Below, piece by piece: positions 55,001-62,954 of a stretch of DNA of 64,000 bases; the first letter of the stretch is position 1; the number at the start of each line of letters is the position of its first letter. The stretch spans positions 181,716-245,715 of the forward strand of contig NZ_CP044205.1 in NCBI RefSeq assembly GCF_009498235.1, in the 5' to 3' direction. The notes beneath the pieces are model-generated. The model was not told the origin of the DNA. It saw only the letters and a list, made by a program, of their open reading frames with translations, and ran no database searches. The position numbers and the translations under genes are program-made. Source of the stretch: Candidatus Methylospira mobilis. Lineage in GTDB: Bacteria; Pseudomonadota; Gammaproteobacteria; Methylococcales; Methylococcaceae.

Positions 55001-57734
55001 CGGTGACCTGAGCAATGGCGGGGTGAGAAGCGAGCGCGGCCTCGATCTCGCCGGGCTCGATGCGGAAGCCGCGGATCTTGACTTGAAGATCGCAGCGTCC
55101 GAGGTAATCGAGGTTGCCGTCGTCACGCCATCGGGCGAGATCGCCGCTGCGGTACATGCGGGCGCCGGGCGGACCGAAGGGACAGGCGATGAAGCGCTCG
55201 GCGGTCAGTGCGGGGCGGTGTGCGTAGCCGCGCGCCAGGCCTGCGCCTGCGATGTAGAGTTCGCCGGGGACGCCGACCGGGACCGGGTTCAGGGCGGAAT
55301 CGAGAAGATAGATCCGGGTGTTCCAGATCGGGGAGCCGATGGGGACGTCGGTGCCGCCTGATTCCGCCCCGGTCGCCTCATATATAACACAGCCTACAAC
55401 CGTTTCAGTGGGTCCATATTCGTTGATTAAGCGCGTATCAGGGGCATAGGTGCGCCAGATATCCAGATGATTCGAATTAAGCGCTTCACCGCCAATGACC
55501 AGAACTTGAATCTGCCTCTCCAGCGTCGTTGGCTCCAGTTTCTCTGCAAGTATTCCAAGATGAGCTGGAGTTACTTTGGCAAGCGATAGGTTCTGTCTTC
55601 TGGATAGAAGATCAGCCAGCTCGTCTAATTCCCGATCAGGGTCGAGGAGATAAACAGTTCTGCCGACAGCCAAGGGCAGCCAAAGGCTGGTTGCGGTGGC
55701 ATCGAAACTGATGGAGGTATTGATCGGAGCGCCGGTTCCGTGTTCCGGGTGATAGAAACGAATGGCCCAGTGAACATAGTTATAGAAGCCTTCATGATGA
55801 ATCGCGGAAGCCTTCGGTTTTCCGGTACTGCCCGAAGTATAGATCAGATAGGCGAGATGCTGCGGGGTGAGGGGGCGAACCCGCTCGGCCTGGGTGAGCG
55901 CCTCGGGGCTGAGCTGGGCCAGCTGCGCCTGGGTCGCGGGATCGTCGAGGCACAGCGTCTGCCGGGTTGAGGCAAAGTCCTCCGCCGGCGCCGCACTCTC
56001 CGGACTGTCCAGACGCGCGTGAAGAATGTCCGTTGAGGTAATGAGCAGGCGCGCCCGGCTGTCCTCGATCATGAAGGCGAGACGGTCTTTCGGGTATTCG
56101 GGATCGAGCGGCAGATAAGCCGCGCCGGCCTTGAGGACGGCGAGCAGCGCAACCACCATCTCGATCGAACGTTCGAGGGCGATGGCGACGATATCCTCGG
56201 GGCCGATGCGCAGCCGAACCAGATAGCGGGCGAGGCGGTTGGCTTTACTGTCCAGTTCCCGGTAGCCGAGTTCGCAGCCGCCGAAAACCAGGGCGATGGC
56301 CTCGGGCGAGGCGTTGACCTGCGCCTCGAACAGCGCGGGCAGGGGGGTCTCGGGCAGGTCATGGGCGGTGGCGTTGAAGTCCTCCAGCACTTTCCGATGT
56401 TCACTTTCATCCATAATCCGGAGTTCTGCCAGGTTCTTTAGGGTTGAGTCCTGCACCGTGTTTACGATGAATAGAATAAAACGGCTCAGATGACCAGCAA
56501 GGTCCGTTTCCGTGTAAAGTTCCTGGTTTCCGTTAAGATTGATGCGAAGAGATTGATCTGCCCGATCTTCATAAAACACCAGGCTGAGATCCTGTACCGG
56601 TCCATTCGAGAGATTCATGGTTCGGGTATGAATGTCGCCCATATCTCGATCCGCCTCAAACGCCATGTAGTTGACCGTAAAGGTCGCCGGATCATTAAAA
56701 TCCATGAACTCACTCAGCATTTCTTCATGGCGATAGCGTTGGTGAGGCAGCACCCGCCGCATTTCCTGAGCCACCACCTGGAAGAGCTTCCGCAGGGTCA
56801 TCAACGGAAAAAGCGTTAACCGGAGCGGCAGGATGTTGGATCTCATGTCGGCACACAGCTTGTCCTCCTCATTCAGACGTCCCGCAATTGGGAGATTGAT
56901 CAAAATCTCCCAATGCCCCGTCATCCTCGCGTAATAAACACTGGTCAAGGCAATCATCAGGCGTGGCAGAGCGACACGATGCTGTCTGGCAATTTGCCTC
57001 AGACTGTCGACCAGGTCCTTGCCCAGGGTAAGCGTGCTACGAACGAACGATCGTCCTGCGGCAGGCCGTTGACCAGAAAGGCTTGGTCGGGCCGTAACGC
57101 CTTGAAGATAGTCCGCCCAGAAACGACGGTCTTCTTCAAAGGCAGGAGAGGCGCGATAGCTTGTTTCGGCTTGAAAAGCGTTATCCGGCAAGCACAGATC
57201 AGCTACCGCGCGCCCTTCAAGCAGCGCCTGATACGTTTCGAAAATAGCGTGCTGACAGTAACCGGTTGCGAAACCATCAAGAATGAGGTGGTGACACGAT
57301 AGGTATAGAATGAAGGATTCTTTTTCTATCAGCAGCAGGGCTGAATTGAAAAGCGGTCCGGTATGAAGGTCAAAGGGTGTGGATCGCGCGCGCTCCATCC
57401 AGATGGCAGCAGCCACTTCGGGATTGGCCGCCGTGCGTAGGTCGATCTGGTCCAATCTCCAATCGGAATAGTCGTCGATCAACGCATAGGGGTGTTCATC
57501 TACGAGCGTCAGCCGGGAATGCAGGCAGGGGGCCGCTTTAACCACGCAACCGACAGCGGCAGAAAAGAGCGTTGTATTAAGCGGCCCTTCAATTCGAGTG
57601 TATTGGGCAATAGTGTAGCTGGAAGCGGAAGGATCATGCAGAAAGTGACCGACATAGATGGCTTGTTGAGCAATCGTCAGCGGTCGAAGCTGTAATGCCT
57701 GCTGATCCTTTGCGTGGTGGATAATGTCATCCAT
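29934..57734 (-). CDS. Seven-module nonribosomal peptide synthetase
   Basis: One 9266-residue NRPS. Domain order read from motifs: C-A-T-E, C-A-T, C-A-T-E, C-A-T-E, C-A-T, C-A-T, C-A-T-TE. Condensation domains carry HHLILDG (first), HHALLDGWS (after each epimerase, so DCL type) or HHAAGDGVS (after a non-epimerising module, so LCL type). Carrier domains read ALGGDS before epimerases and ALGGHS elsewhere, as expected. Epimerases have [10 protein letters not shown] and NYLGRFE. The thioesterase has GYSAGG near residue 9080 and H in SRHIN. The peptide should be a heptapeptide with D residues at 1, 3 and 4. A condensation domain at the very start suggests N-acylation (lipopeptide), but this is inference. 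The gene is mosaic: near-identical scaffold repeats alternate with AT-richer adenylation cores. An MbtH gene lies 49 bp upstream; no clear Shine-Dalgarno precedes the ATG. Confidence 0.96.
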   Translation of the reverse strand: MDDIIHHAKDQQALQLRPLTIAQQAIYVGHFLHDPSASSYTIAQYTRIEGPLNTTLFSAAVGCVVKAAPCLHSRLTLVDEHPYALIDDYSDWRLDQIDLRTAANPEVAAAIWMERARSTPFDLHTGPLFNSALLLIEKESFILYLSCHHLILDGFATGYCQHAIFETYQALLEGRAVADLCLPDNAFQAETSYRASPAFEEDRRFWADYLQGVTARPSLSGQRPAAGRSFVRSTLTLGKDLVDSLRQIARQHRVALPRLMIALTSVYYARMTGHWEILINLPIAGRLNEEDKLCADMRSNILPLRLTLFPLMTLRKLFQVVAQEMRRVLPHQRYRHEEMLSEFMDFNDPATFTVNYMAFEADRDMGDIHTRTMNLSNGPVQDLSLVFYEDRADQSLRINLNGNQELYTETDLAGHLSRFILFIVNTVQDSTLKNLAELRIMDESEHRKVLEDFNATAHDLPETPLPALFEAQVNASPEAIALVFGGCELGYRELDSKANRLARYLVRLRIGPEDIVAIALERSIEMVVALLAVLKAGAAYLPLDPEYPKDRLAFMIEDSRARLLITSTDILHARLDSPESAAPAEDFASTRQTLCLDDPATQAQLAQLSPEALTQAERVRPLTPQHLAYLIYTSGSTGKPKASAIHHEGFYNYVHWAIRFYHPEHGTGAPINTSISFDATATSLWLPLAVGRTVYLLDPDRELDELADLLSRRQNLSLAKVTPAHLGILAEKLEPTTLERQIQVLVIGGEALNSNHLDIWRTYAPDTRLINEYGPTETVVGCVIYEATGAESGGTDVPIGSPIWNTRIYLLDSALNPVPVGVPGELYIAGAGLARGYAHRPALTAERFIACPFGPPGARMYRSGDLARWRDDGNLDYLGRCDLQVKIRGFRIEPGEIEAALASHPAIAQVTVQARPVQGMHGAPGDRRLIAYCVHKGGIEPPSASALRAHLARSLPDYMIPAAFVAIDHLPLTPNGKLDSRALPEAEIRGDAAYRPPRDAKEALLAALYAELTGASPVGVDDGFFALGGDSITAIRLVSKARSAGLAFTVRDIFEHPQVEALAAIADTVSELIPPCLPPLPGPVALTPIAREFLALGHLDRFHQAVALEVPACLSPATVEDALLSLIKHHDALRLRILPGEAGEPPALILDPPGTAPAFSLLDASAASTDNAVALIRAAYRDLPAQLDPAAGRMVAALWVARASQRPLLLLAIHHLSVDGVSWRILLEDIELLCAGRPLPSRTHSLRDWADYLQHEASSPARLAELPLWQRVLHGAAALPGEERLSLPGEHPIGNTLGKAKCLSGSVAAATLYSLHAALGVYDATIDDFLLAALAMALERWRPDLAGAAFSSYAPLLVDREGHGREDEASGLDLTRTVGWFTSVHPVRLDCAGLSLGEAFQGGAAAGLLLRRIREALRITDDKGLGFGILRHLNPDTAPLLAALPRPGILFNYLGRFEQIPASEGWCFAPDDLGGGQDDPLRARTHLIDVNAFLNADGALCVNWCYLPEVHDEAAIASLARYFEAALAALCRHCQQAPLAQRRIPADFPLARQAGLDQALLDRLAAEPAFEAVIPLAPLQAGLAFESLALDPERGDDPYHVQIALDLRGPLDAGRLREAFGQLIERHAVLRLALPAQALVQGLGLLSHTGPDWRYCELPVRNAEERAAILESIIAEDKAECFDLEHGPLLRARLVRHGPDRHTLLIANHHALLDGWSMPILFADFAALYRGDVLPAPYDWRRHLAWLLQQDRDAAGAYWRKHLQVHEGGALAALPAPAKRLSGIGECHSALSADLGRDLEAFARANDLTLSTVFQGAFMRLLGQLNALSAITIGITRSGRNAAREGVDQAVGLYIGTLPLHASLRPGDNLAAWLRELQLIQAEQEPHAHLPLSTVQRLAGIGDGAPLFEALYVFENYPVDETLQTFAEGLRIGEVNGFDSAHYPLSLTVIPGKSVRLRLSHDRSRVDAQTANRILEQLTVLLGRMAEANPATRVAELNVLTPAERQQVLEDFNATAHDLPETPLPALFEAQVNASPEAIALVFGDCELGYRELDSKANRLARYLVRLRIGPEDIVAIALERSIEMVVALLAVLKAGAAYLPLDPEYPKDRLAFMIADSRARLLITSTDILHARLDSPESAAPAEGLASTRQTLCLDDPATQAQLAQLSPEALTQAERVRPLTPQHLAYLIYTSGSTGAPKGVGITQLNLCGLLSSFKNDLGVKDSLLALTTLSFDIAGLEIFLPLTAGASVHILPSEESRTPDAIRKIAGRIKPTFMQATPSMWSALLESDFNLPVRIVIGGESASSHLLDRLLYFGSVTHVYGPTETTIWSSKHAVVSGNDAGIIGKPLGNECAYILDPALNPVPVGVPGELYIAGAGLARGYAHRPALTAERFIACPFGPPGARMYRSGDLARWRDDGNLDYLGRCDLQVKIRGFRIEPGEIEAALASHPAIAQVTVQARPVQGMHGAPGDRRLIAYCVHKGGIEPPSASALRAHLARSLPDYMIPAAFVAIDHLPLTPNGKLDSRALPEAEIRGDAAYRPPRDAKEALLAALYAELTGASPVGADDGFFALGGHSLLAMRLIARVREATALELPLRALFEHPTVEALAKVLDSLARDARPPIRPGEGADGEYRALSFGQVRLWALDRLEGPSSRYNMPGAFRLHGAFDSRAMAAALETLILRHEPLRTVIVERDGQPTGLLLPVPPAETLIAVHDLSAPDSGQRESALHDAIVRETVRPFELARDLLLRATLFRCDPCEHVLVVVLHHAAGDGVSVGVILRELREGYAAAVRGVPPACASLPLAYADHAAWQRRWLEGSGELDRQLAHWRERLTGAPALLSLPADRPREAHRARRAGSIPLRCSAPLRAALEQCAHRHGSTLFAVLMAAYAALLARLARQDEVVIGFPVAGRALPDLEYLIGFFVNTLTLRITLVGTLSADDLIAQVRDRVLDALAHQDAPFERLVEELAAGRSLSHTPLFQAMFAWQHQSDETFALEGLQVECLPLSPDRAKFDLTLSLATTPDGAIAGGFEFDADLFDENSVLRWRDAFLNLVTGMVERPALPPAALPLLGEPARSQVLQDFNATAHDLPETPLPALFEAQVNASPEAIALVFGDCELSYRELDSKANRLARYLVRLRIGPEDIVAIALERSIEMVVALLAVLKAGAAYLPLDPEYPKDRLAFMIEDSRARLLITSTDILHARLDSPESAAPAEGLASTRQTLCLDDPSAQAQLAQFSPEALTQAERVRPLSPQHLAYLIYTSGSTGAPKSVAVTHQGLSNYLFWGIHFYRPDSGRGAPINTSIAFDATGTSLWLPLIIGRSVRLIDPQTELDNLATNLSSRENYSLIKLNPVHLDILGSSIQSETAAISAQLVVIGGEALRQDAVYLWWKNNPKTRFVNQYGPTESTIACTAYEIIEKDADSDSIFVSIGSPIWNTRIYLLDSALNPVPVGVPGELYIAGAGLARGYAHRPGLTAERFIACPFGPPGARMYRSGDLARWRDDGNLDYLGRCDLQVKIRGFRIEPGEIEAALASHPAIAQVTVQARPVQGMHGAPGDRRLIAYCVHKGGIEPPNASALRAHLARSLPDYMIPAAFVAIDHLPLTPNGKLDSRALPEAEIRGDAAYRPPRDAKEALLAALYAELTGASPVGADDGFFALGGDSITAIRLVSKARSAGLAFTVRDIFEHPQVEALAAIADTVSELIPPCLPPLPGPVALTPIAREFLALGHLDRFHQAVALEVPACLSPATVEDALLSLIEHHDALRLRILPGEAGEPPALILDPPGTAPAFSLLDASAASTDNAVALIRAAYRDLPAQLDPAAGRMVAALWVARASQRPLLLLAIHHLSVDGVSWRILLEDIELLCAGRPLPSRTHSLRDWADYLQHEASSPARLAELPLWQRVLHGAAALPGEERLSLPGEHPIGNTLGKAKCLSGSVAAATLYSLHAALGVYDATIDDFLLAALAMALERWRPDLAGAAFSSYAPLLVDREGHGREDEASGLDLTRTVGWFTSVHPVRLDCAGLSLGEAFQGGAAAGLLLRRIREALRITDDKGLGFGILRHLNPDTAPLLAALPRPGILFNYLGRFEQIPASEGWCFAPDDLGGGQDDPLRARTHLIDVNAFLNADGALCVNWCYLPEVHDEAAIASLARYFEAALAALCRHCQQAPLAQRRIPADFPLARQAGLDQALLDRLAAEPAFEAVIPLAPLQAGLAFESLALDPERGDDPYHVQIALDLRGPLDAGRLREAFGQLIERHAVLRLALPAQALVQGLGLLSHTGPDWRYCELPVRNAEERAAILESIIAEDKAECFDLEHGPLLRARLVRHGPDRHTLLIANHHALLDGWSMPILFADFAALYRGDVLPAPYDWRRHLAWLLQQDRDAAGAYWRKHLQVHEGGALAALPAPAKRLSGIGECHSALSADLGRDLEAFARANDLTLSTVFQGAFMRLLGQLNALSAITIGITRSGRNAAREGVDQAVGLYIGTLPLHASLRPGDNLAAWLRELQLIQAEQEPHAHLPLSTVQRLAGIGDGAPLFEALYVFENYPVDETLQTFAEGLRIGEVNGFDSAHYPLSLTVIPGKSVRLRLSHDRSRVDAQTANRILEQLTVLLGRMAEANPATRVAELNVLTPAERQQVLEDFNATAHDLPETPLPALFEAQVNASPEAIALVFGDCELGYRELDSKANRLARYLVRLRIGPEDIVAIALERSIEMVVALLAVLKAGAAYLPLDPEYPKDRLAFMIADSRARLLITSTDILHARLDSPESAAPAEGLASTRQTLCLDDPSAQAQLAPLSPEALTQAERVRPLTPQHLAYLIYTSGSTGAPKGVGISQGSISRKVQTLAVWLDLKPGSRIAWLTSVSFDPSIQQLLLGLLGHTLIVFDENQRRNPDEVVLIVNRHAIAVLDATPLFAASIPDTFICPNLTQLLVGGEALSVETALTVSSIFPNARIFNLYGPTETTIDATGYSVQLDGNNTTAIVSIGKPLPGYQSYVLDPALNPVPVGVPGELYIAGAGLARGYAHRPGLTAERFIACPFGPPGARMYRSGDLARWRDDGNLDYLGRCDLQVKIRGFRIEPGEIEAALASHPAIAQVTVQARPVQGMHGASGDRRLIAYCVHKGGIEPPSASALRAHLARSLPDYMIPAAFVAIDHLPLTPNGKLDSRALPEAEIRGDAAYRPPRDAKEALLAALYAELTGASPVGADDGFFALGGDSITAIRLVSKARSAGLAFTVRDIFEHPQVEALAAIADTVSELIPPCLPPLPGPVALTPIAREFLALGHLDRFHQAVALEVPACLSPATVEDALLSLIKHHDALRLRILPGEAGEPPALILDPPGTAPAFSLLDASAASTDNAVALIRAAYRDLPAQLDPAAGRMVAALWVARASQRPLLLLAIHHLSVDGVSWRILLEDIELLCAGRPLPSRTHSLRDWADYLQHEASSPARLAELPLWQRVLHGAAALPGEERLSLPGEHPIGNTLGKAKCLSGSVAAATLYSLHAALGVYDATIDDFLLAALAMALERWRPDLAGAAFSSYAPLLVDREGHGREDEASGLDLTRTVGWFTSVHPVRLDCAGLSLGEAFQGGAAAGLLLRRIREALRITDDKGLGFGILRHLNPDTAPLLAALPRPGILFNYLGRFEQTPASEGWCFAPDDLGGGQDDPLRARTHLIDVNAFLNADGALCVNWCYLPEVHDEAAIASLARYFEAALAALCRHCQQAPLAQRRIPADFPLARQAGLDQALLDRLAAEPAFEAVIPLAPLQAGLAFESLALDPERGDDPYHVQIALDLRGPLDAGRLREAFGQLIERHAVLRLALPAQALVQGLGLLSHTGPDWRYCELPVRNAEERAAILESIIAEDKAECFDLEHGPLLRARLVRHGPDRHTLLIANHHALLDGWSMPILFADFAALYRGDVLPAPYDWRRHLAWLLQQDRDAAGAYWRKHLQVHEGGALAALPAPAKRLSGIGECHSALSADLGRDLEAFARANDLTLSTVFQGAFMRLLGQLNALSAITIGITRSGRNAAREGVDQAVGLYIGTLPLHASLRPGDNLAAWLRELQLIQAEQEPHAHLPLSTVQRLAGIGDGAPLFEALYVFENYPVDETLQTFAEGLRIGEVNGFDSAHYPLSLTVIPGKSVRLRLSHDRSRVDAQTANRILEQLTVLLGRMAEANPATRVAELNVLTPAERQQVLEDFNATAHDLPETPLPALFEAQVNASPEAIALVFGDCELGYRELDSKANRLARYLVRLRIGPEDIVAIALERSIEMVVALLAVLKAGAAYLPLDPEYPKDRLAFMIADSRARLLITSTDILHARLDSPESAAPAEGLASTRQTLCLDDPATQTQLAQLSPEALTQAERVRPLSPQHLAYLIYTSGSTGKPKASAIHHEGFYNYVHWAIRFYHPEHGTGAPINTSISFDATATSLWLPLAVGRTVYLLDPDRELDELADLLSRRQNLSLAKVTPAHLGILAEKLESTTLERQIQVLVIGGEALNSNHLDIWRTYAPDTRLINEYGPTETVVGCVIYEATGAESGGTDVPIGSPIWNTRIYLLDSALNPVPVGVPGELYIAGAGLARGYAHRPGLTAERFIACPFGPPGARMYRSGDLARWRDDGNLDYLGRCDLQVKIRGFRIEPGEIEAALASHPAIAQVTVQARPVQGMHGAPGDRRLIAYCVHKGGIEPPSASALRAHLARSLPDYMIPAAFVAIDHLPLTPNGKLDSRALPEAEIRGDAAYRPPRDAKEALLAALYAELTGASPVGADDGFFALGGHSLLAMRLIARVREATALELPLRALFEHPTVEALAKVLDSLARDARPPIRPGEGADGEYRALSFGQVRLWALDRLEGPSSRYNMPGAFRLHGAFDSRAMAAALETLILRHEPLRTVIVERDGQPTGLLLPVPPAETLIAVHDLSAPDSGQRESALHDAIVRETVRPFELARDLLLRATLFRCDPCEHVLVVVLHHAAGDGVSVGVILRELREGYAAAVRGVPPACASLPLAYADHAAWQRRWLEGSGELDRQLAHWRERLTGAPALLSLPADRPREAHRARRAGSIPLRCSAPLRAALEQCAHRHGSTLFAVLMAAYAALLARLARQDEVVIGFPVAGRALPDLEYLIGFFVNTLTLRITLVGTLSADDLIAQVRDRVLDALAHQDAPFERLVEELAAGRSLSHTPLFQAMFAWQHQSDETFALEGLQVECLPLSPDRAKFDLTLSLATTPDGAIAGGFEFDADLFDENSVLRWRDAFLNLVTGMVEQPALPPAALPLLGEPARSQVLQDFNATAHDLPETPLPALFEAQVNASPEAIALVFGDCELGYRELDSKANRLARYLVRLRIGPEDIVAIALERSIEMVVALLAVLKAGAAYLPLDPEYPKDRLAFMIEDSRARLLITSTDILHARLDSPESAAPAEDFASTRQTLCLDDPSAQAQLAQFSPEALTQAERVRPLTQQHLAYLIYTSGSTGAPKGVYVQHVGILNLISFQKQALGIGASSRVLQFASSAFDASIWEIFSALYAGACLIIPQSNHALFAVGSQAITKSINASVITLPPAVLCSLEPEAFRDIETLVVAGETCPPSLAARFSAGRRMINAYGPTEATVCATMSRPLDPVLDGGVYPGAVTIGSPIWNTRIYLLDSALNPVPVGVPGEVYIAGAGLARGYAHRPGLTAERFIACPFGPPGARMYRSGDLARWRDDGNLDYLGRCDLQVKIRGFRIEPGEIEAALASHPAIAQVTVQARPVQGMHGAPGDRRLIAYCVHKGGIEPPSASALRAHLARSLPDYMIPAAFVAIDHLPLTPNGKLDSRALPEAEIRGDAAYRPPRDAKEALLAALYAELTGASPVGADDGFFALGGHSLLAMRLIARVREATALELPLRALFEHPTVEALAKVLDSLARDARPPIRPGEGADGEYRALSFGQVRLWALDRLEGPSSRYNMPGAFRLHGAFDSRAMAAALETLILRHEPLRTVIVERDGQPTGLLLPVPPAETLIAVHDLSAPDSGQRESALHDAIVRETVRPFELARDLLLRATLFRCDPCEHVLVVVLHHAAGDGVSVGVILRELREGYAAAVRGVPPACASLPLAYADHAAWQRRWLEGSGELDRQLAHWRERLTGAPALLSLPADRPREAHRARRAGSIPLRCSAPLRAALEQCAHRHGSTLFAVLMAAYAALLARLARQDEVVIGFPVAGRALPDLEYLIGFFVNTLTLRITLVGTLSADDLIAQVRDRVLDALAHQDAPFERLVEELAAGRSLSHTPLFQAMFAWQHQSDETFALEGLQVECLPLSPDRAKFDLTLSLATTPDGAIAGGFEFDADLFDENSVLRWRDAFLNLVTGMVEQPALPPAALPLLGEPARSQVLQDFNATAHDLPETPLPALFEAQVNASPEAVALVFGDCELGYRELDSKANRLARYLVRLRIGPEDIVAIALERSIEMVVALLAVLKAGAAYLPLDPEYPKDRLAFMIEDSRARLLITSTDILHARLDSPESAAPAEGLASTRQTLCLDDPATQAQLAQFSPEALTQAERVRPLSPQHLAYLIYTSGSTGAPKGVGNTHAALHNRLAWMQELLSLDAKDRILQKTPWSFDVSVWEFLLPLFTGARLIIAKPNGHKDPGYLAGVIADFGITTLHFVPSMLVVFVEQGYENSLPSIRQIVTSGEALTGWLKERIHDVLPSARLWNLYGPTEAAIDVTAWLCRPEEGDQTPPVGAPIWNTRIYLLDSALNPVPVGVPGELYIAGAGLARGYAHRPGLTAERFIACPFGPPGARMYRSGDLARWRDDGNLDYLGRCDLQVKIRGFRIEPGEIEAALASHPAIAQVTVQARPVQGMHGAPGDRRLIAYCVHKGGIEPPSASALRAHLARSLPDYMIPAAFVAIDHLPLTPNGKLDSRALPEAEIRGDAAYRPPRDAKEALLAALYAELTGASPVGVDDGFFALGGHSLLAMRLIARVREATALELPLRALFEHPTVEALARLLRTSNGHKPYSPILPIKTSGCKPPLFCIHPATGNSLIFCDLANYIQTEQPVYGLQSRGIEAGEIPFESFDEMISVYLTAIQSLQPQGPYHLIGYSAGGLIAHALACQLEMQGQKINFLGLLDSGCPNQDDRPKNMISDQPHEKMHDIIRAYAEDFDLAFNPDAADSELIEEILTEAIRQQLVPRNTPPEYLLCLAAETLRSDERASAHRMNKGQFDATLFVATEESPSSERDQALSGWSHYCRNVIRVPVISRHINMLKSLSAIRKIAMVINQSMLPVR
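32053..34835 (-). repeat. NRPS scaffold repeat type b, copy 1
   Basis: About 2.8 kb running from the end of A6, through T6 and C7, to the start of A7. Nearly identical at DNA level to copies at 35302-38086 and 47916-50646. Edges were judged by eye. Confidence 0.8.
34120..37250 (-). other. NRPS module 6: C, A6, T
   Basis: The pocket reads D-A-W-T-V-A-A-V-C, essentially the phenylalanine code of gramicidin and tyrocidine synthetases. LCL-type C domain, GGHS carrier, no epimerase: L-Phe. Confidence 0.78.
35302..38086 (-). repeat. NRPS scaffold repeat type b, copy 2
   Basis: From the end of A5 through T5 and C6 to the start of A6. It matches copy 1 with an offset of about 3252 bp and only scattered single-base differences. 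Confidence 0.8.
37370..40600 (-). other. NRPS module 5: C, A5, T
   Basis: The A5 core is nearly identical to A1 at DNA level (38087-38567 against 55340-55820, a few single-base changes). It has the same pocket D-A-T-K-V-G-E-V-G, so a second asparagine, here without an epimerase. Confidence 0.72.
38568..42733 (-). repeat. NRPS scaffold repeat type a, copy 1
   Basis: About 4.2 kb: end of A4, T4, E4, C5 and start of A5. Nearly identical to 43231-47433 and 51142-55344. Confidence 0.8.
40610..45290 (-). other. NRPS module 4: C, A4, T, E4
   Basis: The C domain is of the HHALLDGWS type. The A4 pocket reads D-P-Q-D-L-G-L-I-D, near glutamine codes (DAQDLGVVD) but with proline at the second position; glutamine or glutamate is a tentative call. 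GGDS carrier and epimerase follow. Confidence 0.6.
43231..47433 (-). repeat. NRPS scaffold repeat type a, copy 2
   Basis: End of A3, T3, E3, C4 and start of A4; offset about 4668 bp from copy 1. Confidence 0.8.
45290..49900 (-). other. NRPS module 3: C, A3, T, E3
   Basis: The C domain is of the HHAAGDGVS type, as expected after an L or glycine residue. The A3 pocket reads D-A-T-K-V-G-Q-I-A: asparagine/aspartate-like, with changes at two positions. GGDS carrier and full epimerase follow, so residue 3 is probably D-Asn or D-Asp. Confidence 0.65.
47916..50646 (-). repeat. NRPS scaffold repeat type b, copy 3
   Basis: From the end of A2 through T2 and C3 to the start of A3; offset about 12612 bp from copy 2. 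Confidence 0.8.
49990..54560 (-). other. NRPS module 1 epimerase and module 2: E1, C, A2, T
   Basis: The E domain (about 54530-53190) has [10 protein letters not shown] and [10 protein letters not shown]. The C domain has HHALLDGWS and expects a D-configured donor. The A2 pocket reads D-I-L-A-V-G-V-I-W, resembling glycine codes (DILQLG-IW) with one unusual residue, so a glycine-like call is tentative. The carrier is GGHS with no epimerase. Confidence 0.65.
51142..55344 (-). repeat. NRPS scaffold repeat type a, copy 3
   Basis: End of A1, T1, E1, C2 and start of A2; offset about 7908 bp from copy 2. Confidence 0.8.
54620..57734 (-). other. NRPS module 1: C (starter-like), A1, T
   Basis: Residues 1-448 are a condensation domain unlike the other six in sequence, with HHLILDG. 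It is the only N-terminal unit and may transfer an acyl group. Pocket residues of A1 read by me: D-A-T-K-V-G-E-V-G, closest to asparagine codes. The carrier GGDS lies near residue 1028 and is followed by the E domain of this module, so residue 1 is probably D-Asn. Confidence 0.75.
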
Positions 57735-57783
57735 ATTTTTTAGCGTCGGGTGGTGTTCCAGGAGGAAAGGCTTTCGTCCCTAC

Positions 57784-58020
57784 CTAGTCGCTCCCTCCGT
57801 CCATCGCTTTCTGAAGGCTGATAGGCCGCATATCGAGCCAATTCGCATCGACATACGCCAGACATTCTGCCTTGGATCCCTGACAGCCGGCCGCTGCCCA
57901 GCCAGCGGGAGCAACTTGGCCTGCCGGCCAGAGAGAATGCTGGCCTTCTGCATTGATAAGCACTTTGAAAAGGTCACCGTCAATGGTGAAATCATCCGGT
58001 CGATTCTGTTTCTCAGACAT
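57784..58020 (-). CDS. MbtH-like protein
   Basis: A 78-residue MbtH-family chaperone that binds and activates adenylation domains of NRPSs. The family signature is spread along the chain: NAEGQHSLWPAGQVAPAGW, then CLAYVDANWLDMRPISLQKA. It lies 49 bp upstream of the NRPS on the same strand, so the two are co-transcribed, and the NRPS probably needs it for activity or solubility. Confidence 0.92.
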   Translation of the reverse strand: MSEKQNRPDDFTIDGDLFKVLINAEGQHSLWPAGQVAPAGWAAAGCQGSKAECLAYVDANWLDMRPISLQKAMDGGSD

Positions 58021-58366
58021 GGAAAATGCTCAAGCTATCATAAGGGGTAAAGCTAAATTTAAGATTTAGATGAGAAGGGTCTTGATTTTAACGCGTCAAC
58101 AACGCTGAGTAAAAAGGTAGAAGACAATCATGTTGACATGAACTTCATCAAATCCATCGCCGTCTTCGTCGTTCGCCTATTATTCCCATAGTCTTAACAA
58201 GGGAAGCCGATTATAAATTACCCTCACAAACAGGCGCGATTTTTATTCTTGATGAGTACCTCCCTCGCGGGTACCATTGAGGCATACTACCGGGAAAACC
58301 GATTTCAGGAAGCTATTTTTTAACCCTATCCTTAGTTTGCATCCCAGCCTTGCGCAGAGTTGACTG
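58021..58366. promoter_or_regulatory. Divergent control region between mbtH-NRPS and the efflux operon
   Basis: About 350 bp, AT-richer than the NRPS, which should carry promoters for both directions. The part from 58127 onward is duplicated before the second lipoprotein gene (60014-60253). No strong -35/-10 pair could be fixed by eye. Confidence 0.4.
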
Positions 58367-59941
58367 GTGACACGAGCAGATATTTCCACGCCTGTCAGGC
58401 CGATACACTTAGCTTTGCTTTCCGCTTTCAGCCTCGCACTGATTTTGTTTCTCCCGGGATGCGGGCTTAAGGGCGGTGTCTTTGACACGGTTGGACCTGA
58501 TTACATTGCGCCCAGCCTTGAAAAACAGACTGAATGGGCGCTGCCTGCCGATTCAGCAACTCGGGTCGCGCATCGCGGCGCTACTTCAGACCTTCGTCGC
58601 TGGTGGCTTCAGTTTCAGGACCCGATTCTGATCCAACTGATGGATGCCGCACAAAGCGTCAACGCCAACACGCGCCTGGCGAAAGCCAGCGTCAATCAAG
58701 CTCGTGCCTCCTTTATTGATGCGAATATTATCTCTATACCCAGTCTGTCGGCTGCCAGTCGGGAAAACACTCAGGGAACATCGTATGATGAGGTACTTGA
58801 CAATTTGATCACTCCCGGTACGCCTGGTGAAAACGGCTACGAATCCGTGTACGCCACAGCGGGTGGTAGCCTGCAGTCCAGTTGGGAGATAGATCTTTAT
58901 GGAGGAATGTCTCGTCAGCTTGAAGCGTCTGAAAGTCAGATCCAATCGAAACTGGCGGGATGGCATGATGCCCGTGTTTCTGTCGCGGTTGAAGTAGCCA
59001 ATAGCTACGCGGGTTATCGGTTTTGTGAATTGCAGCGAAATATTGAAGCGAAGGATGCAGCGTCACGGAAAGAAACTGTTCGAATGGTCGATATTCTGGT
59101 TGAGGCGGGTTTTTCCTCTCCCAGAGACGCATCCCTTTCAAGGGCAACGGCAGACGAGGGTATCCGGAACCTGGAGGTCAGAAAGGCACAGTGTGAGCAA
59201 AGCTTGAAATCGTTGGTCGAGCTTACAGGACTCAGCGATTTCGATATAAGAAAAATATTGAACAGCGAGCCCGCGAGAGAGGGGAGGATACCCACGCCCG
59301 CTCCGTTTCAGGTAGGGCGAATTCCCGCAGAGGTTTTAATGCAGAGACCCGACTTGATCATGGCTGAGAGAAACCTTGCCGAAGCCAGCGCGAAGATAGG
59401 TGTCGAACGTTCTCAACAGTACCATCGACTAACAATAATCGGCAACATCATGGCAGGGTTGGCTAATATTAACATCAGTAGCTTTAATGCAATTGGCGCC
59501 GCCTTTCATTTTGGTCCTTCATTGACCTTACCAGTATTCGAGTCCGTCAAGCGCGAGGCAAACACCGACGCGGCCATCGCGCGATATGAGGCCGCCTTGG
59601 CTGCGTTTTATGCGAGGGTGCGGCTGGCGGCAAAGGAAGTGGAGGGCGCGCTGATTCAACTGGACGCTGTAGATAAACAGCATCCTACGGCATCCTCCGC
59701 CGCCTCTCACTACAGAAAATATCTTGATTCCATGCAGGAAGCTTATCGCAAAGGCATTGCAAGCCTGATCGAAGTGGAAACATCACGGCGGTATGTTTTG
59801 GCAGCCGATCTTGCTTTAGCAAGGCTTGATCATAAAAAGGTTACTGCCTGGATTTCGTTATACCGAGCTGTCGGTGGAAGTTGGGAAGCAGGGCACAAGC
59901 GGTCTATCGATGATCACGGTCAACCAGCTGTAAATGATTAA
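58367..59941 (+). CDS. NodT-family outer-membrane efflux lipoprotein, copy 1
   Basis: Outer-membrane channel of a tripartite RND pump. It has 524 residues. The N-terminal signal ends in a lipobox, LILFLPGC, so the mature protein should be a lipoprotein. WWLQFQDPILIQLMDAA, SWEIDLYGG and LMQRPDLIMAERNLAEASA are hallmarks of the OprM/NodT type. The only start that fits is GTG at 58367: an in-frame TGA lies just upstream and no ATG precedes the lipobox. A near-identical copy follows at 60254. Copy 1 contains an 11-codon stretch (near 59465-59510) that copy 2 lacks. Confidence 0.9.
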   Translation: MTRADISTPVRPIHLALLSAFSLALILFLPGCGLKGGVFDTVGPDYIAPSLEKQTEWALPADSATRVAHRGATSDLRRWWLQFQDPILIQLMDAAQSVNANTRLAKASVNQARASFIDANIISIPSLSAASRENTQGTSYDEVLDNLITPGTPGENGYESVYATAGGSLQSSWEIDLYGGMSRQLEASESQIQSKLAGWHDARVSVAVEVANSYAGYRFCELQRNIEAKDAASRKETVRMVDILVEAGFSSPRDASLSRATADEGIRNLEVRKAQCEQSLKSLVELTGLSDFDIRKILNSEPAREGRIPTPAPFQVGRIPAEVLMQRPDLIMAERNLAEASAKIGVERSQQYHRLTIIGNIMAGLANINISSFNAIGAAFHFGPSLTLPVFESVKREANTDAAIARYEAALAAFYARVRLAAKEVEGALIQLDAVDKQHPTASSAASHYRKYLDSMQEAYRKGIASLIEVETSRRYVLAADLALARLDHKKVTAWISLYRAVGGSWEAGHKRSIDDHGQPAVND

Positions 59942-60253
59942 ATGCAGCGTGTCTCTCAGTCGATCTTCGAGCGTAGCGTTCACTATTTCTTCCTTTAGGC
60001 TCAACATTCCTTCATCATGTTGACATGAACTTCATCAAATCCATCGCCGTCTTCGTCGTTCGCCTATTATTCCCATAGTCTTAACAAGGGAAGCCGATTA
60101 TAAATTACCCTCACAAACAGGCGCGATTTTTATTCTTGATGAGTACCTCCCTCGCGGGTACCATTGAGGCATACTACCGGGAAAACCGATTTCAGGAAGC
60201 TATTTTTTAACCCTATCCTTAGTTTGCATCCCAGCCTTGCGCAGAGTTGACTG
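59942..60253. other. Gap between the two lipoprotein genes, mostly duplicated leader
   Basis: 59942-60013 is a short unique stretch. 60014-60253 repeats 58127-58366 almost base for base, so any promoter or leader of copy 1 is also present before copy 2. Confidence 0.7.
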
Positions 60254-61795
60254 GTGACACGAGCAGATATTTCCACGCCTGTCAGGCCGATACACTTAGC
60301 TTTGCTTTCCGCTTTCAGCCTCGCACTGATTTTGTTTCTCCCGGGATGCGGGCTTAAGGGCGGTGTCTTTGACACGGTTGGACCTGATTACATCGCGCCC
60401 AGCCTTGAAAAACAGACTGAATGGGCGCTGCCTGCCGATTCAGCAACTCGGGTCGCACATCGCGGCGCTACTTCAGACCTTCGTCGCTGGTGGCTTCAGT
60501 TTCAGGACCCGATTCTGATCCAACTGATGGATGCCGCACAAAGCGTCAACGCCAACACGCGCCTGGCGAAAGCCAGCGTCAATCAAGCTCGTGCCTCCTT
60601 TATTGATGCGAATATTATCTCTATACCCAGTCTGTCGGCTGCCAGTCGGGAAAACACTCAGGGAACATCGTATGATGAGGTACTTGACAATTTGATCACT
60701 CCCGGTACGCCTGGTGAAAACGGCTACGAATCCGTGTACGCCACAGCGGGTGGTAGCCTGCAGTCCAGTTGGGAGATAGATCTTTATGGAGGAATGTCTC
60801 GTCAGCTTGAAGCGTCGGAAAGTCAGATCCAATCGAAACTGGCGGGATGGCATGATGCCCGTGTTTCTGTCGCGGTTGAAGTAGCCAATAGCTACGCGGG
60901 TTATCGGTTTTGTGAATTGCAGCGAAATATTGAAGCGAAGGATGCAGCGTCACGGAAAGAAACTGTTCGAATGGTCGATATTCTGGTTGAGGCGGGTTTT
61001 TCCTCTCCCAGAGACGCATCCCTTTCAAGGGCAACGGCAGACGAGGGTATCCGGAACCTGGAGGTCAGAAAGGCACAGTGTGAGCAAAGCTTGAAATCGT
61101 TGGTCGAGCTTACAGGACTCAGCGATTTCGATATAAGAAAAATATTGAACAGCGAGCCCGCGAGAGAGGGGAGGATACCCACGCCCGCTCCGTTTCAGGT
61201 AGGGCGAATTCCCGCAGAGGTTTTAATGCAGAGACCCGACTTGATCATGGCTGAGAGAAACCTTGCCGAAGCCAGCGCGAAGATCGGTGTCGAACGTTCT
61301 CAACAGTACCATCGACTAACAATAATCGGCAACATCATGGCAGGATTGGCCAATGGTAAAATCCTTGGTCCTTCATTGACCTTACCAGTATTCGAGTCCG
61401 TCAAGCGCGAGGCAAACACCGACGCGGCCATCGCACGATATGAGGCTGCCTTGGCTGTGTTTTATGCCAGGGCGCGACAGGCAGTGAAGGAAGTGGAGGT
61501 CGCGTTGATTCAACTGGATGCTATAGATAAACAGCAACCCGCTGCTGCTTCCGCAGCCTCTCACTACAGAAAATACCTTGATTTCACACAGGAAGCTTAT
61601 CGCAAAGGCATTGCAAGCCTGATCGAAGTCGAAACATCAAGGCGGTATGTTTTGGCAGCCGATCTTGCTTTAGCAAAGCTTGATTATGAAAAGGTTACAA
61701 CCTGGATTTCGTTATACCGAGCTGTCGGTGGAAGTTGGGATGCAGGACTCAAGCGCTCTATCGATGATCACGATTATCCCGCTGTAAAAGACTAA
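60254..61795 (+). CDS. NodT-family outer-membrane efflux lipoprotein, copy 2
   Basis: 513 residues, same GTG start and lipobox as copy 1. The first about 365 residues are almost identical to copy 1. The last about 150 differ at many positions (for example ARQAVKEVEVALIQLDAIDK here against VRLAAKEVEGALIQLDAVDK), and an 11-residue segment is missing. This copy is 4 bp from the adaptor gene and so is the one directly coupled to the pump operon. Both copies look functional. Confidence 0.9.
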   Translation: MTRADISTPVRPIHLALLSAFSLALILFLPGCGLKGGVFDTVGPDYIAPSLEKQTEWALPADSATRVAHRGATSDLRRWWLQFQDPILIQLMDAAQSVNANTRLAKASVNQARASFIDANIISIPSLSAASRENTQGTSYDEVLDNLITPGTPGENGYESVYATAGGSLQSSWEIDLYGGMSRQLEASESQIQSKLAGWHDARVSVAVEVANSYAGYRFCELQRNIEAKDAASRKETVRMVDILVEAGFSSPRDASLSRATADEGIRNLEVRKAQCEQSLKSLVELTGLSDFDIRKILNSEPAREGRIPTPAPFQVGRIPAEVLMQRPDLIMAERNLAEASAKIGVERSQQYHRLTIIGNIMAGLANGKILGPSLTLPVFESVKREANTDAAIARYEAALAVFYARARQAVKEVEVALIQLDAIDKQQPAAASAASHYRKYLDFTQEAYRKGIASLIEVETSRRYVLAADLALAKLDYEKVTTWISLYRAVGGSWDAGLKRSIDDHDYPAVKD

Positions 61796-61799
61796 AAAC

Positions 61800-62954
61800 A
61801 TGAGCCCAAGAGTTTCATTTAATTTAACCTGGTTTACCAAAACGTTAAAAATTCGTCTTTTGATTGGGTTGTTGATTGCGGCTTTGGCCATAGCGCTCTC
61901 ACTCAGGTGGATCGTTTTTTCAAAATCAAAAAATGGAGATGAAACCGTCAATTCGGCTACCGCGCTTAGTGTACGGTCAATAAACCCCGAGCAGCGAGAG
62001 TTTTCTCTTGGGTTAAAAGCTAATGGCACTGTTGAAATATGGCAAGAGGTCATCGTCGCGACAGAGATTTCAGGCTCCAGCGTCACCAAAGTGCTGCATC
62101 ATGTTGGCGATCATGTGAAAAAAGGTCAGCTCCTTCTGGTCTTTGATGATAAGTCGCTACTCTTGGAGATCGAGCAAACTCGCGCAGAGTTGGAGCAGGC
62201 AAGGCTTTCGTTACGTGATGCTGAACTTAAATCCAGAGCGGTGAAGCAGGTAAAAGAAACCGGTGCATTAAGCGAACTTAAGATTGCCGAATTGGCAATG
62301 GGAGAAAAGACGTCAAGAGTGCGAATGGCGGCTGCCAAGGCAAAGCTGGATCTCCAGTTACTTCGCTTAAAAAATACCAAAGTTGTTGCTGCGGAAGAAG
62401 GGGTCATCACACAGCAAAATGTGAAGCTTGGATCTGTCCCGTCTTTAGGAGCAGACTTGTTTCACATGATACTCAAGGGGCAGCTTGAGTGGCTAGCCGT
62501 GATTCCATCTGAAGAACTCAAGGAGATCAAGCCGGGCGTAACCGTTTTACTGAGTGCTGCGGGACTCCCTGATGTGCGTGGAACAGTACGATCCATATCT
62601 CCAGAGGTCGATAGCAAAACACGTCAGGCAACAGTTTTCGTGGATATGCCGGTTCTGTTCTCGAACGGGTATCGACCGGGAATGTTTGTGCAAGGAGAAT
62701 TCCAGCTCGGTATGAAACTATCACTCGCCGTCCCGAGTGGAGCTGTATGTTCAAAAAATGGATTTCAGCATGTATATCGGCTGGATAAATACCGAGGTGA
62801 TATTGCCAAGGTTACAGAGTTGCAGGTTTCAATCGGGCGACAGAGCGGAAACTATCAAGAGATCAAATCCGGTATCAATGCAGGCGATGACATTGTGGCT
62901 ACCGGGGCCTGCTTCCTCGCGGATGGCGATAGCGTTAACGTTGTTGAGCCATGA
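61800..62954 (+). CDS. RND efflux periplasmic adaptor (membrane fusion protein)
   Basis: A 384-residue adaptor linking inner pump and outer-membrane channel. An N-terminal anchor (IRLLIGLLIAALAIALSL) is followed by the lipoyl half-motif around VTKVLHHVGDHVKKGQLLLV, a coiled-coil hairpin (about 115-190: QTRAELEQARLSLRDAELKS), the second lipoyl half (VVAAEEGVITQQNVKLGS), a beta-barrel and a membrane-proximal domain. No lipobox is seen, so it is anchored by the helix. Its TGA overlaps the ATG of the pump gene (62951-62954). Confidence 0.92.
   Translation: MSPRVSFNLTWFTKTLKIRLLIGLLIAALAIALSLRWIVFSKSKNGDETVNSATALSVRSINPEQREFSLGLKANGTVEIWQEVIVATEISGSSVTKVLHHVGDHVKKGQLLLVFDDKSLLLEIEQTRAELEQARLSLRDAELKSRAVKQVKETGALSELKIAELAMGEKTSRVRMAAAKAKLDLQLLRLKNTKVVAAEEGVITQQNVKLGSVPSLGADLFHMILKGQLEWLAVIPSEELKEIKPGVTVLLSAAGLPDVRGTVRSISPEVDSKTRQATVFVDMPVLFSNGYRPGMFVQGEFQLGMKLSLAVPSGAVCSKNGFQHVYRLDKYRGDIAKVTELQVSIGRQSGNYQEIKSGINAGDDIVATGACFLADGDSVNVVEP

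Larger units (their letters stand above)
58127..61345 (+). repeat. Tandem direct duplication (unit 1887 bp)
   Basis: 58127-59458 and 60014-61345 are near-identical (I saw only a handful of single-base differences) and 1887 bp apart. Beyond this point the two genes continue to align but with many more changes and a 33-bp indel. Confidence 0.85.

Noticed and set aside
30339..57695. Dozens of plus-strand and alternative minus-strand frames of 60-330 codons inside the NRPS
   Set aside because: They are shadows of a GC-rich 9266-codon gene and recur only because the modules are repeated.
58243..58488. 81-codon minus frame (and its copy at 60130-60375)
   Set aside because: It overlaps the signal peptide of the lipoprotein gene on the other strand and is duplicated only because that DNA is duplicated.
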